From Caldilineae bacterium (lineage in GTDB: Bacteria; Chloroflexota; Anaerolineae; Epilineales; Epilineaceae): a DNA stretch of 64,000 nt. The translations under genes and the position numbers were made by a program. Shown in pieces: positions 42,812-51,104 of the stretch. Positions within the stretch are counted from its first letter, which is position 1; each line of letters starts with the position of its first letter. The notes under the pieces are model-generated. The model was not told the DNA's origin and ran no database searches. It saw only the letters and a list, made by a program, of their open reading frames with translations. The stretch spans positions 1 through 64,000 of the forward strand of contig JACKBJ010000016.1 of the NCBI GenBank assembly GCA_020634625.1, given 5' to 3'.

Positions 42812-43726
42812 ATGCGCGTCATCATCACCGGCGGAACCGGCCTCATCGGCCGCGCCCTTGCGTCGAGCCTGGCCCGCGATGGGCACGAGGTGATCGTGCT
42901 CAGCCGCGACCCGAGTCGGCACACCGACCTTCCGGCCGGTGTGCGCGCGGTGCGCTGGGACGCGCGCAGCGCGGCCGACTGGGGCGAGCTGGCCGATGGA
43001 GCGGGTGCCATCGTCAACCTGGCCGGCGACAACATCGCCGCCGGCCGATGGACGGCCGAGCGCAAGCGACGCATCCGGCAGAGCCGCATCGACGCGGGCC
43101 GGGCGGTGAGCGAGGCCATCGCGGCGGCTTCGAACAAGCCGGGCGTGCTGGTTCAGGCCTCGGCGGTCGGCTACTACGGCGGTCAGGCCAGCGGACCGCT
43201 GACCGAGGACGCTCCGTCGGGCGACGACTTCCTGGCCGGCGTCTGCCGCGACTGGGAGGCCTCGACCGCCGGCGTCGAGGCGATGGGCGTCCGGCGCGTG
43301 GTGACGCGCATCGGCGTGGTGCTCGATGGCCAGGGCGGCGCCCTGCCGCGGATGCTCCTGCCCTTCAAGCTCTTCGCCGGCGGGCCGGTGGGCAGCGGTG
43401 CCCAGCCCTTCCCCTGGATTCACCTGGACGACGTCGTCGGCGCCATGCGCTTCCTGATCGAAGACGCCTCGGCCAGCGGTGTCTACAACCTCAGCGGGCC
43501 GGAGCCTCACGACAACGCCAGCTTCAGCCGGGTCATCGGCCGGGTCATGCACCGACCGGCCTTCATGCCGGCGCCCGGCTTCGCCATGCGCCTGGCCTTC
43601 GGCGAGATGGCCGACATCCTGCTCGAAGGCGCGCAGGCCGTACCGGCGCGACTCGAGCAGGCGGGCTATCGGTTCCAGCAGGCCACCGCCGAGGCGGCGC
43701 TGCGCGAGATCCTGAGCCAGGGCTGA
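42812..43726 (+). CDS. TIGR01777-family NAD(P)-dependent epimerase-like protein
   Basis: 304 residues, extended short-chain dehydrogenase fold. N-terminal '[11 protein letters not shown]' binds NAD(P); '[13 protein letters not shown]' near 68 and 'QASAVGYYG' near 118 (with the YYG Tyr) are hallmark segments, and the C-terminal ~50 residues match DUF1731. Substrate unknown. GAGGAG precedes the ATG. Members often lie beside LitR/CarH-type regulators and SRPBCC genes, as here. Confidence 0.88.
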   Translation: MRVIITGGTGLIGRALASSLARDGHEVIVLSRDPSRHTDLPAGVRAVRWDARSAADWGELADGAGAIVNLAGDNIAAGRWTAERKRRIRQSRIDAGRAVSEAIAAASNKPGVLVQASAVGYYGGQASGPLTEDAPSGDDFLAGVCRDWEASTAGVEAMGVRRVVTRIGVVLDGQGGALPRMLLPFKLFAGGPVGSGAQPFPWIHLDDVVGAMRFLIEDASASGVYNLSGPEPHDNASFSRVIGRVMHRPAFMPAPGFAMRLAFGEMADILLEGAQAVPARLEQAGYRFQQATAEAALREILSQG

Positions 43727-43757
43727 TTCGGTCGGTCGAGATCACGGGGTACCCGGC

Positions 43758-44222
43758 ATGCGCTTCCAACACCGATTCGAGGTCGACGCAGCGCTCGAGG
43801 CGGTGCGGGACTTCCACGCCCGATCCGCCAGCATGGGCGCCATCACGCCGCCGCCGATCATCGCCCGCGTGCACGCCGCGCCCGAGCGATTGGGCGAAGG
43901 GGACGCCATGGACTTCACGCTATGGCTGGGCCCGCTGCCCATCCGCTGGCTGGCCCGCATCGAGGACGTCGGCCCGAGCGGCTTCAGCGATCGGCAGCTG
44001 CGTGGGCCCTTCGCGGCCTGGCTGCACCGCCATGAGTTCGAGGCCTTGGCGGAGGGTCGGACCGCGGTGCACGATCGGGTCGATGCGCGGCTGCGGCGAC
44101 ACCCGCTCTGGGGGCCGCTCGGCTTCGCCATGTGGCTCGGCATGCCCGGGCTCTTTGCCTGGCGCGCCTGGCGCACCCGCGCGCTGCTGCGCACGGGAAA
44201 TCGGTCCCGCCGGCCGGGCTGA
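43758..44222 (+). CDS. SRPBCC (START-like) ligand-binding protein
   Basis: 154 residues. Opens '[19 protein letters not shown]', the usual first strand and helix of SRPBCC proteins, followed by the seven-strand pattern and a long C-terminal helix with basic end. Such proteins bind hydrophobic ligands. It follows the epimerase by 31 nt and is likely in the same transcript. Its stop codon TGA is the first part of the next palindromic site. Confidence 0.75.
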   Translation: MRFQHRFEVDAALEAVRDFHARSASMGAITPPPIIARVHAAPERLGEGDAMDFTLWLGPLPIRWLARIEDVGPSGFSDRQLRGPFAAWLHRHEFEALAEGRTAVHDRVDARLRRHPLWGPLGFAMWLGMPGLFAWRAWRTRALLRTGNRSRRPG

Positions 44223-44249
44223 ACAGATAAGCCGGACAAAAACCGTTCA
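44220..44249. promoter_or_regulatory. Palindromic operator candidate 2
   Basis: TGAACAG (44220-44226) and CGTTCA (44244-44249) with GACAAAA between, very like 42711-42738. It ends 5 nt before the -35 of the next promoter. Confidence 0.6.
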
Positions 44250-44254
44250 ATACC

Positions 44255-44283
44255 TTGACAAGCGGCCGGACCTCGACTATACT
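44255..44283 (+). promoter_or_regulatory. Strong promoter of the DUF4397 gene
   Basis: TTGACA (44255-44260), 17-nt spacer, TATACT (44278-44283), followed by a ~155-nt untranslated leader. Confidence 0.78.
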
Positions 44284-44447
44284 TCCTGCATCGGATCGTT
44301 GAACGGGACGCATCGAACCCGCCATGAACCCGTCTTGAAAGAACCCTCAGGAGATGGACCCGAAGCCAACGCGGCTTCGGTTTGAGCCCAGATCGACCGG
44401 AGAGCCGGTCGAACGTCGCCGAGACAACCATAGGAGCCTTGAAGACC

Positions 44448-45272
44448 ATGAACCGATTGATGTCGACGCTGCTGACCACCGCCCTGATCACCGGCTTCGG
44501 CCTGGCGATCGCCGCCCCCGCCGCCGCCCAGTCGCAGGCTCGCGTGCGGGTGGTTCACGCCTCGCCGGACGCCCCGGCGGTCGACGTGCTGGTCGATGGG
44601 CAGGCCGCGTTCACGAACGCGGCCTTCAAGGGCATCACCGACTACGCCGCCCTGAATGCCGGCGGCTACAACGTGAAGGTCGTTCCCAGCGGCGCCACCG
44701 AGCCGGTGGTGATCGACGCCGACCTCGACCTGATGGCCGGCAAGGACTACACCGTCGTCGCGGTCGGCGCGCTGGCCGACATCGCGCCGCTGGTGCTGAC
44801 GGACAACAACGCCTCCCCGGCCGCCGGCAAGGCCCACGTCCGCTTCGTGCACGCCTCGCCCGATGCGCCGGCCGTCGACATCGCGGTCGCCGACGGCGGC
44901 CCGGTGCTCTTCTCGAACGTGGCCTTCAAGGGCACGGGCGACTACACGCCGGTGGACGCCGGCACCTACGACCTCGAGGTGCGGCTGGCGGGTACCGACA
45001 CGGTGGCCTTGGCGGTGCCGGGGGTGAAGCTGGACGAGGGCACGGTGTACACCGTCTTCGCGATGGGGCTGGCCGGCGGCTCGCCGGCCCTGATGGCGGT
45101 GCCGAGCGTGGACAGCAGCCACACCATGATGGCCGCCGACGCCGCGCCGACCGCGCTGCCGAAGACCGGTGCCAGCGACTCGCTGCCGCTCCTGGCGATC
45201 GTGCTGGGCGGCCTGATGGTCGCCGCCGGTCTGGCCCGCCGCCGCTTCGCCGTGGCGAGGGTCCGCGCCTGA
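44448..45272 (+). CDS. Exported DUF4397 protein with LPXTG-like anchor
   Basis: 274 residues. Signal peptide (~1-28, ending AAAQS), two DUF4397 repeats (~30-130 and ~132-225), each opening 'RVVHASPDAPAVDV' or 'RFVHASPDAPAVDI', then a C-terminal Leu-Pro-Lys-Thr-Gly, a membrane helix and an Arg-rich end. This is the layout of sortase substrates, which would be unusual in Chloroflexota. Function of DUF4397 is not known. A strong promoter with a palindrome and an ideal terminator bracket the gene. Confidence 0.85.
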   Translation: MNRLMSTLLTTALITGFGLAIAAPAAAQSQARVRVVHASPDAPAVDVLVDGQAAFTNAAFKGITDYAALNAGGYNVKVVPSGATEPVVIDADLDLMAGKDYTVVAVGALADIAPLVLTDNNASPAAGKAHVRFVHASPDAPAVDIAVADGGPVLFSNVAFKGTGDYTPVDAGTYDLEVRLAGTDTVALAVPGVKLDEGTVYTVFAMGLAGGSPALMAVPSVDSSHTMMAADAAPTALPKTGASDSLPLLAIVLGGLMVAAGLARRRFAVARVRA

Positions 45273-45315
45273 TCGTGGATCGTCGGCCCGGCCGACCGGG
45301 CTGGCTTGAACCGAA

Positions 45316-45354
45316 GCGGGGCGGTGTCCACGGACACCGCCCCGCCTCTTTTTC
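45316..45354 (+). terminator. Rho-independent terminator after the DUF4397 gene
   Basis: A perfect 13-bp stem (45316-45328 with 45333-45345), loop CACG, then CTCTTTTTC. Also placed to serve as end point for the minus-strand gene at 45453. Confidence 0.93.
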
Positions 45355-45452
45355 GGTTCCGGTCGCCCCGGGTGGCGCTCCGATGAAACTCGCCCGCGCC
45401 ACGAACCGGTTTCGATCCCTGGCGGTGCGCCGAGTTCCGGCGCATGGCGAAC

Positions 45453-46154
45453 TCAGTCGTCGAAGTCGGGGCTCGCGCTGCGCAGGATGACCCGGTTGTT
45501 GCCGTTGCGAGCCTGGATGGCGCTGATCAGGCCATGGGCGCTGGCTCCCTTCTTGAGACGCACCGCGTAGCGCAGCTCGATCATCAGGCCGGCCTGGACC
45601 GACTCGACGGCGAGCAGGCTGATCCGGTCGCAGAACTGGCCGAAGGCCGCTTCGAAGGCCGTCTCGAAATCGATGTCCGGCGTGACGCGCACCCGCAGCG
45701 TGTGGCTGGGCTGGTCGGGGGCGAAGAGGTCGAGGTAGGAAGCCAGCGCGACGGCCAGACAGATCAAGACCGCCGTGACCGTCGCCAGCTCGTACTGGCG
45801 CGCACCGACGGCCAGGCCGACGGCCATGGCGAAGAAGATGAAGCCGACGTCGATGGCCCGGGGAACCGAGCGGCGGAAGCGGATGATCGAGAAGGCCGCG
45901 AAGACGGCGAAGGCGGTGCTGGCGTTGGTGGCCACCACCAGCATCACGATGGTGACCACCATGCCCAGCAGCATCAGGTTCTGGACGTAGTCCTGGCTGT
46001 AGCCCGGTCCGGAGTGCAGGCGTTGGTAGACCGTGCCGATCAGCGCCGTCAGGAGGAAGGTCAGGGTGATGGCGCCGGCAACCTCCAGCGGCGAGGCGGA
46101 GGCTTCGGCGCCGGTATGCGCCAGGCCGTCGAGCAGCTGCGTCAGGGGGTCCAT
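45453..46154 (-). CDS. DUF4956 membrane protein
   Basis: 233 residues. Three to four membrane helices (~27-45, ~62-85, ~105-122, ~125-142) with 'AAFSIIRFRRSVP' between the second and third, typical of DUF4956, and a soluble C-terminal ferredoxin-like domain. DUF4956 genes commonly sit beside VTC polyphosphate polymerase-like and CotH genes, exactly the case here. It overlaps the VTC gene by 13 nt. Confidence 0.82.
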   Translation of the reverse strand: MDPLTQLLDGLAHTGAEASASPLEVAGAITLTFLLTALIGTVYQRLHSGPGYSQDYVQNLMLLGMVVTIVMLVVATNASTAFAVFAAFSIIRFRRSVPRAIDVGFIFFAMAVGLAVGARQYELATVTAVLICLAVALASYLDLFAPDQPSHTLRVRVTPDIDFETAFEAAFGQFCDRISLLAVESVQAGLMIELRYAVRLKKGASAHGLISAIQARNGNNRVILRSASPDFDD

Positions 46155-46969
46155 GATGCCTCCAGGGCGTCCAGGTGTGCGCGGGTAACCGTCGGGTCGG
46201 CGGTGACGCCTCCCGGCGTCGTCGCATGGCCCTGGCTCGGACGCAAGCCCAGGGCCAGGACGCTGTTGCCGTACTTGCTGTAGGAGCGTCGCACGCAGCC
46301 GAGCGCCCCGAGCTGCCGGGCCAGCCAGAAGGGGACGGTCTCGGCGACCTTGATCTCCAGGATGGAATGCGACGGTTCGAGAACCTCGACCTCGAAGTCC
46401 TGGTCGCCGACGACCGGGATCAGGTCACGCGCGCGTGCGCGGATGGCGTGGTCGAAGGTCACCCGCAGGTCGGCCTCGGAGGACGCGCCGCGGAACGCCT
46501 GACGCTCGTAGCGCAGCAGGCAGGTCGGACGCAGCCGCATCGCCCGTTGCATCTCGAGGGCCTCGGCGACCACCAGCGCATCGCTGGCGCCGAGCTCGCG
46601 CTGGGGCGGCCGCCCCTGGCCGACGCCCATGGCCTCCTCCAGCGCCAGCTCGACGCGTCGCTTGGCCACCCGGGCCTTGTAGCGGTGCTTGATCTCGATG
46701 AAGCAGGCCGCCGCGGCGCGCGTCGAAGCGTCGCCGTAGAGGCGTAGGCGCAGCTTGCGACGCGAGCTCAGGCCGCGCAGGCCGTCCATGAACAGGTCGA
46801 GGCTGGCGTTGTCGTAGTAGACGCTGATGATCGGGTATCGGCCGGTCCCGTCGCCATGCGGGTCCGGCGTCAGGCGTGCGGCGAGCGCTTCGGTCAGCCG
46901 GCGTCGTTGCAGGGCATCGACGACGAACTTGAACTCGCGACGGTCGAAGCGTGTGCTGTCCATGCCCAT
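46142..46969 (-). CDS. VTC-domain polyphosphate polymerase-like protein
   Basis: 275 residues, triphosphate-tunnel fold of the VTC group. Conserved segments: 'RREFKFVVD' (N-terminal basic strand), 'FIEIKHRYKARVAKRRVEL' with the tunnel Lys/Arg, 'LRYERQAF', 'ILEIKVAE' and terminal 'SYSKYGNSV'. In yeast Vtc4 this domain makes polyphosphate from ATP; bacterial members are less studied. The ATG at 46969 fits the domain start. Likely expressed with DUF4956, divergent from the CotH genes. Confidence 0.82.
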   Translation of the reverse strand: MGMDSTRFDRREFKFVVDALQRRRLTEALAARLTPDPHGDGTGRYPIISVYYDNASLDLFMDGLRGLSSRRKLRLRLYGDASTRAAAACFIEIKHRYKARVAKRRVELALEEAMGVGQGRPPQRELGASDALVVAEALEMQRAMRLRPTCLLRYERQAFRGASSEADLRVTFDHAIRARARDLIPVVGDQDFEVEVLEPSHSILEIKVAETVPFWLARQLGALGCVRRSYSKYGNSVLALGLRPSQGHATTPGGVTADPTVTRAHLDALEASWTP

Positions 46970-47290
46970 CGTGGGTACCCGGGTGTGCGGCGCGGTTCGA
47001 GCTCGGGCTGCCTGGCGCCGGCTGGCTGGTCCGGTGCCGGCCGGCCGATCGACCGGCGCCGGCTTCCGTCTCGCGTCGCCCGCCGCTGGAATGTTATCGT
47101 CGTTTAACCCAAATGCGTTAGCCCGCCGCTGCAGCCCCCGGGACAACGCGGCCATCCTGTAAGCGCTCGGCCCGAAGGCGCATCCAGGTAGGCAGCACGG
47201 TGGGCCGCGACTCGGGTGGCCCTGCTCCAGACGATGCCGGATCGGCCGCGGCGCTTACAGTGCCGCGGCCGGCGAAGCAAACGAGGCCTG
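46970..47290. other. Divergent spacer between VTC and CotH genes
   Basis: About 320 bp with no gene. It holds an inverted pair CTGTAAGCGC (47157-47166) and GCGCTTACAG (47251-47260), and a hairpin GGCCGCGGC/GCCGCGGCC (47244-47252 with 47262-47270) just before the CotH start. An AT-rich patch near 47093-47120 may carry the promoter(s). Confidence 0.5.
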
Positions 47291-50200
47291 ATGCGACGGG
47301 ATGACGACATGCAGGCGAAGCGCCGCTACGAGGGCATCGGGCCGGGTCGATGCGGTGCCTGGCCCGGGCGGGTTTCGATCGCGGGGATGGCGATCGTCGC
47401 CGGCCTGACCCTGCTGATGACCGGTGTGCCGGCCCGGGCGGCCGAGGCGCCGCGCCATCGGATCTACCTGCCGATCCTCTCGCCCCAGCCCCAGACCGTG
47501 CTGGCGCCCAGCTTCAGCCGCCCCCACGGCCTCTACGCGGCGCCCTTCGTGCTGACCCTGAGGACGGGGACGCCGGACGCGAGCATTCGATTCACCACCG
47601 ACGGCAGCCGACCGGACGAAACGCAGGGCCTGCCCTACACCGGGCCGCTGCTCATCGAGGACACGACCGTCCTGCGCGCGGTGGCCTTTCGACGCGGCAT
47701 GCGGACCTCGCCGGTCGTCACGGCCAGCTACCTCTTTCCGGAGCGGGTGCTGCGGCAACCCGACCAGCCCGATCCGGGCCGCTTCCCGCCCTTCTGGGGC
47801 TACTACCAGGAGGGCTACGACCCCGGCATGCCGGTGCTGTCCGACTACGGCATGGATCCGGACGTGGTGGACGACCCGCGCAGCGCCGGCCGGATCGCCT
47901 CCGACCTGAGGGCGCTGCCCAGCGTCTCGCTGGTGCTCGACCCGATCGACCTCTTCGGGATCCCGGGCCGCTTCGGGGACAGCCCGGGGATCTACAGCCA
48001 CCCGCTCGAAGAGGGCGCGGACTGGGAGCGGCCGGCCTCGGCCGAGCTGATCCTGGGCGATGGCCGACCTGGCTTCCAGGTGGATGCCGGCGTCCGCATC
48101 GCCGGTGGTTGGAGCCGCAAGCCCGACGTCACGCCCAAGCATTCCTTCAGCCTGCACTTCCGTTCGCGCTATGGCAGCGCGCGCCTGCGCTATCCGCTGT
48201 TTCCCGGCTCCACGGCCGACAGCTTCGACTCGCTGCGCCTGCGGGCCAGCCAGGCCGATAGCTTCGCCTACCTGCCCCGCAGCCTCTACGTCCACGACGA
48301 GTGGGGGCGCCGGACCCAGCTGGCCATGGGCAGCCCGGCCGCGCGAGGGCGCTACGTCCACCTCTACCTCAACGGCCTGTACTGGGGCCTGTACAACCTG
48401 GCCGAAGAGCCCACCGCCGGCTTCGCGGCCGAGCACCTGGGTGGCGAAGCCGCCGAGTGGGACGTGGTCAAGGGCCGTGAGGTCACCGAGATTCGCCACG
48501 GCAAGCCGGTGGCCCTGCCGGATTGGGAGCTGGAGGACGGCGACCCGGCCGCCTTCGAGGCCCTGCTGGCCATCCCGCGTGCGGGGCCGGCCACCGATCC
48601 CGGCTTGATGGCGCGCATGCAGGCCCTGCTCGACCTCGACCAGCACATCGACTACACGCTGCTCGAGATCTACACCGCCAACGACGACTGGCTGACCAAG
48701 AACTGGCGCGCCATGCGCCGCCGTCTGCCGGGCGAGCGCTGGCGGATCCTGGTCTGGGACATCGAGCGCACGGTCTTCCTGCGCGCCATCGACCCACGCT
48801 GCGGCGACGGCGACTACACGCACTGCGACGTCTGGCAGGCCGGCGAGAAGCTGGTGCCGGTGGTCGGCGACGTCTCGACCACGCCCGGGGTGATGGGCTT
48901 GCACGGCTGGCTCTCGGGCAGCCCCGACTACCGCCTGCGCTTCGCCGACCGAGCGCGCCGGCTCTTCTTCGAGGCGGGCTTGCTCACGCCGGCCGCCGTC
49001 CGCGCCCGCTACGCGGCCCTGCTGGACGAGGTCGAGCCGGGCATCGAAGGCGAGTCGGCCCGCTGGGGTGACGCGATCCCGCGTTCGCGCAGCCGCAACG
49101 AGAACTTCACGCCCTGGAGCCTCTTCTGGTCGGTCACGCCGGATCGGACCCTGCGCCGCGATCCGCAATGGCTGGGCGAGCGCGCCCGGCTGCTCGATCA
49201 GGCCATCCCGATCCGCACGGGCATCGTGCTCGAACAGCTCTGTCGCGCCGGCCTGTTCCCCCCGGTGGCGCCGCTGCGCGCCCGGCTCGAGGGCGATCCC
49301 TACGCCGCGGGCGGGGCGCGCCTCGTCATCGAGCGGCTGTCCGGCGGCTGCCCGGGCGCCCTGGACGCGGGTACGATCCTCTACACCCTGGATGGCAGCG
49401 ACCCCCGGCAGCCGGGCTCGAGCCCGGTCGGCACCTGGTGGACCGGAACGGTCTCGCCGACGGCCCGCGAATACGCGCGGCCCCTGGCGCTGGCGGGCTA
49501 TGCCCATCTGCGCGCGCGCCTGGCCGTGCCCGATGCCGGCGGACTGCTCTGGGGCCCCGAGGTCGAGCTGCAGGTCGGCCAGCCGCGCATGGCCATCAGC
49601 GAGCTGCGATACCACCCTCCCGCGGGTGCGGCCGAGTTCCTCGAGCTGCGCAGCCTGGAGCCGGCGCCGATCGATCTCTCCGGCGCCAGCTTCGAGGGCA
49701 TCACGTTGACCCTGCCCTACGGCACGCTCGTCCCGCCGGATGGCTACCTCGTGGTGAGCTCCGACGCCGCTCGCTTCGTGGCCGAGCATCCGGGGGTGCC
49801 GCTGGCGGGCGAGTACCTGGGCGGCCTGTCCAACGCCGGCGAGCGGATCGCCCTGCGTGACGCGCAGGGACGTGTGCTGGCCGCCCTGGACTACGATGAC
49901 GGCGGCTTCTGGCCACGCGGCGCCGACCTGCTCGGCCATTCGCTGGTCCCGCGCGAGGGCGCCGTCGAAGGCGCCGAGCAGCCCGAAGCCTGGCGCGAGA
50001 GCGCGCTGCCCGGTGGCTCGCCCGGTGCCGAGGATCCGGCGCCACCCTGGCCACGGATCCTGCCCAACGAGCTGCTGGCCAACTCGGCCGCGCCCTACGA
50101 AGACGCCATCGAGCTCTACAATCCGGGCCTCGCCCCGGCCGACGTCTCGGGCTGGTGGCTGTCGGACGATGACGCGACCCTCGACAAGTACCGCTTTCCG

Positions 50201-51088
50201 CCGGGCAGCATCGTTCCGCCCGGCGGCTACCGGGCGGTCTACGAGCCGGAGCTGCGCAGCGGCGGCGATGGCGGTGCCGGTGGCTTCGCGTTGAGCTCGG
50301 CCGGCGAGTCGGTCCTGCTGACGGCGGTCGGACCGGCCGGTCGGCCGCTCGGCTTCGTCCGCGGCCTGGACTTCGGCCCCACGGCGACCAACGTCTCGCT
50401 GGGCCGGCACACGAACAGCGTCGGCCTGCTCGAGCTCGTTCCGCAGGCCAGGCCAAGCTTCGGCGTCGACCAGCCGGCCGATCCGACGGCCTTCCGCGAA
50501 GGCCGCGGCGCGGCCAACGCCGGCCCGCGCATCGGACCGGTCGTCATCGCCGAGATCATGGCCGCGCCCGCTGCCGGCGCCCAGGAATGGGTGGAGCTCC
50601 ACAACGCCGGCGACGCGACGGTCTACCTCTTCGATCCGGCCGACCGGGCCCGCAGCTGGGCCTTCATCGACGGCATCGACTTCCGCTTCCCGCCCGGCGC
50701 CTTCATCCCCGCCGGCGGGCGCCTGCTCGTGGTGAGCGGTGACCCGCGGGCCTTCCGCGCCGAGCACCGGCTACCCAATGCGGTGCCGATCTTCGGGCCC
50801 TTCGGCGGTCGCCTCGACAACGGCGGCGAGCGCCTGGCCCTGGCCATGCCGTTCGAGCGCGATGCCGCCGACGGAAGCCCGTTGTGGGTCGAGCTCGAGC
50901 GGCTGACCTGGGACGACGCCGGGCATTGGCCGGCCCTCGCGGCCGGTGCCGGCGCATCGCTCGAACGCCGCGAGCCGGCCGGTTACGCCAACGATCCGGT
51001 CAGCTGGCTCGGGCTGCGCCTGGGCGGCACCCCGGGCTCGACCAATACGGTGCCGACGATCCTGCACCTGCCCTGGATGGCGCGCTGA
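47291..51088 (+). CDS. Giant secreted CotH-family protein with lamin tail domains (1)
   Basis: 1265 residues. Signal segment (~32-50, ending ARAA), a conserved 'HRIYLPILSP' just after it, a chitobiase/beta-hexosaminidase C-terminal-like domain (~65-130, 'RFTTDGSRPDE'), a CotH kinase-like domain (~200-520) with 'AGVRIAGGWSR', 'KHSFSLHFR', 'NGLYWGLYNLAEEP', 'TANDDWLTKNW' and 'ILVWDIERT', and two or more lamin tail domains (~780-880, ~925-1010, ~1095-1210). CotH kinases phosphorylate secreted proteins. ATG at 47291 with ACGAGG upstream is preferred. It ends 'LHLPWMAR'. A close paralogue follows after 16 nt. Confidence 0.82.
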   Translation: MRRDDDMQAKRRYEGIGPGRCGAWPGRVSIAGMAIVAGLTLLMTGVPARAAEAPRHRIYLPILSPQPQTVLAPSFSRPHGLYAAPFVLTLRTGTPDASIRFTTDGSRPDETQGLPYTGPLLIEDTTVLRAVAFRRGMRTSPVVTASYLFPERVLRQPDQPDPGRFPPFWGYYQEGYDPGMPVLSDYGMDPDVVDDPRSAGRIASDLRALPSVSLVLDPIDLFGIPGRFGDSPGIYSHPLEEGADWERPASAELILGDGRPGFQVDAGVRIAGGWSRKPDVTPKHSFSLHFRSRYGSARLRYPLFPGSTADSFDSLRLRASQADSFAYLPRSLYVHDEWGRRTQLAMGSPAARGRYVHLYLNGLYWGLYNLAEEPTAGFAAEHLGGEAAEWDVVKGREVTEIRHGKPVALPDWELEDGDPAAFEALLAIPRAGPATDPGLMARMQALLDLDQHIDYTLLEIYTANDDWLTKNWRAMRRRLPGERWRILVWDIERTVFLRAIDPRCGDGDYTHCDVWQAGEKLVPVVGDVSTTPGVMGLHGWLSGSPDYRLRFADRARRLFFEAGLLTPAAVRARYAALLDEVEPGIEGESARWGDAIPRSRSRNENFTPWSLFWSVTPDRTLRRDPQWLGERARLLDQAIPIRTGIVLEQLCRAGLFPPVAPLRARLEGDPYAAGGARLVIERLSGGCPGALDAGTILYTLDGSDPRQPGSSPVGTWWTGTVSPTAREYARPLALAGYAHLRARLAVPDAGGLLWGPEVELQVGQPRMAISELRYHPPAGAAEFLELRSLEPAPIDLSGASFEGITLTLPYGTLVPPDGYLVVSSDAARFVAEHPGVPLAGEYLGGLSNAGERIALRDAQGRVLAALDYDDGGFWPRGADLLGHSLVPREGAVEGAEQPEAWRESALPGGSPGAEDPAPPWPRILPNELLANSAAPYEDAIELYNPGLAPADVSGWWLSDDDATLDKYRFPPGSIVPPGGYRAVYEPELRSGGDGGAGGFALSSAGESVLLTAVGPAGRPLGFVRGLDFGPTATNVSLGRHTNSVGLLELVPQARPSFGVDQPADPTAFREGRGAANAGPRIGPVVIAEIMAAPAAGAQEWVELHNAGDATVYLFDPADRARSWAFIDGIDFRFPPGAFIPAGGRLLVVSGDPRAFRAEHRLPNAVPIFGPFGGRLDNGGERLALAMPFERDAADGSPLWVELERLTWDDAGHWPALAAGAGASLERREPAGYANDPVSWLGLRLGGTPGSTNTVPTILHLPWMAR

Positions 51089-51104
51089 TCTACAATCTGA
51101 GGCG

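Noticed and set aside
47255..50767. A 1170-codon open frame on the minus strand opposite the first CotH gene
   Set aside because: Frame-shadow of a high-GC gene: Arg/Gly/Val/His-rich translation, no family resemblance, while the plus strand shows clear CotH and lamin tail motifs.
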